From: Actinomycetes bacterium
GTDB lineage: Bacteria; Actinomycetota; Actinomycetes; Actinomycetales; Microbacteriaceae
DNA: 22,347 nt
Direction: 5' to 3'
Assembly (NCBI GenBank): GCA_023428065.1
Contig: JAEYZI010000063.1
Location: 1-22,347, forward strand
The position numbers and the translations under genes were made by a program. The notes under the pieces were generated by a model. That model was not told the origin of the DNA, did no database searches, and saw nothing but the letters and a program-made list of their open reading frames with translations. Each line of letters begins with the position of its first letter. The stretch's first letter is position 1. This document shows, piece by piece, positions 22,330 through 22,347 of the stretch.

Positions 22330-22347
22330 GCGGCTCGGGGGCGCGCC

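Overview
The window comes from a high-GC actinobacterium, most likely Microbacteriaceae (order Micrococcales). This is inferred from the strong G/C third-position bias, frequent GTG starts, the rpsB-tsf...pyrH-frr-cdsA order with a DUF3097 gene inside it, an Ala/Glu/Lys-rich RpsB tail, DivIVA-type proteins and a GlgE pathway. All assignments are by eye from motifs; no database search was run.

Left part (1-7703, all + strand). Translation and envelope-precursor genes: rpsB (5' end missing), tsf and a strong terminator; then a sortase-type surface protein with its own terminator; then pyrH, a DUF3097 gene, frr and cdsA, packed or overlapping. A small duplicated-DivIVA protein and a membrane-anchored lytic-transglycosylase-like protein follow.

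Middle (7704-10727, + strand). An NhaP-type cation/proton antiporter is bracketed by two unrelated-looking intergenic repeats: 35-bp direct repeats upstream and a perfect 22-bp inverted repeat at its stop codon. A 97-residue Cys/His protein and an alpha/beta hydrolase follow as an overlapping pair.

Right-middle (10729-17179). On the - strand lie an AI-2E-family permease and a 749-residue DivIVA-like coiled-coil protein with 32 in-register 11-residue repeats. Divergent from these are a 622-residue membrane protein with an internal lipobox and a thioredoxin-fold/TPR protein (YbbN/CnoX-like) that has no cysteines.

Right end (17195-22347). glgE and glgB form a - strand operon making branched alpha-glucan from maltose-1-phosphate. 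A 400-bp divergent region with a CebR-like LacI-family operator separates it from a + strand gene for a SipW/TasA-type exported protein.

Themes that cut across genes are leaderless starts (a -10 box 5-6 nt before the start codon at four genes), Arg-anchored hendecad repeats in two proteins, and a high density of GGATGC/GCATCC hexamers that recruit otherwise minor codons. No tRNA, rRNA, CRISPR array, transposase or phage gene was seen.
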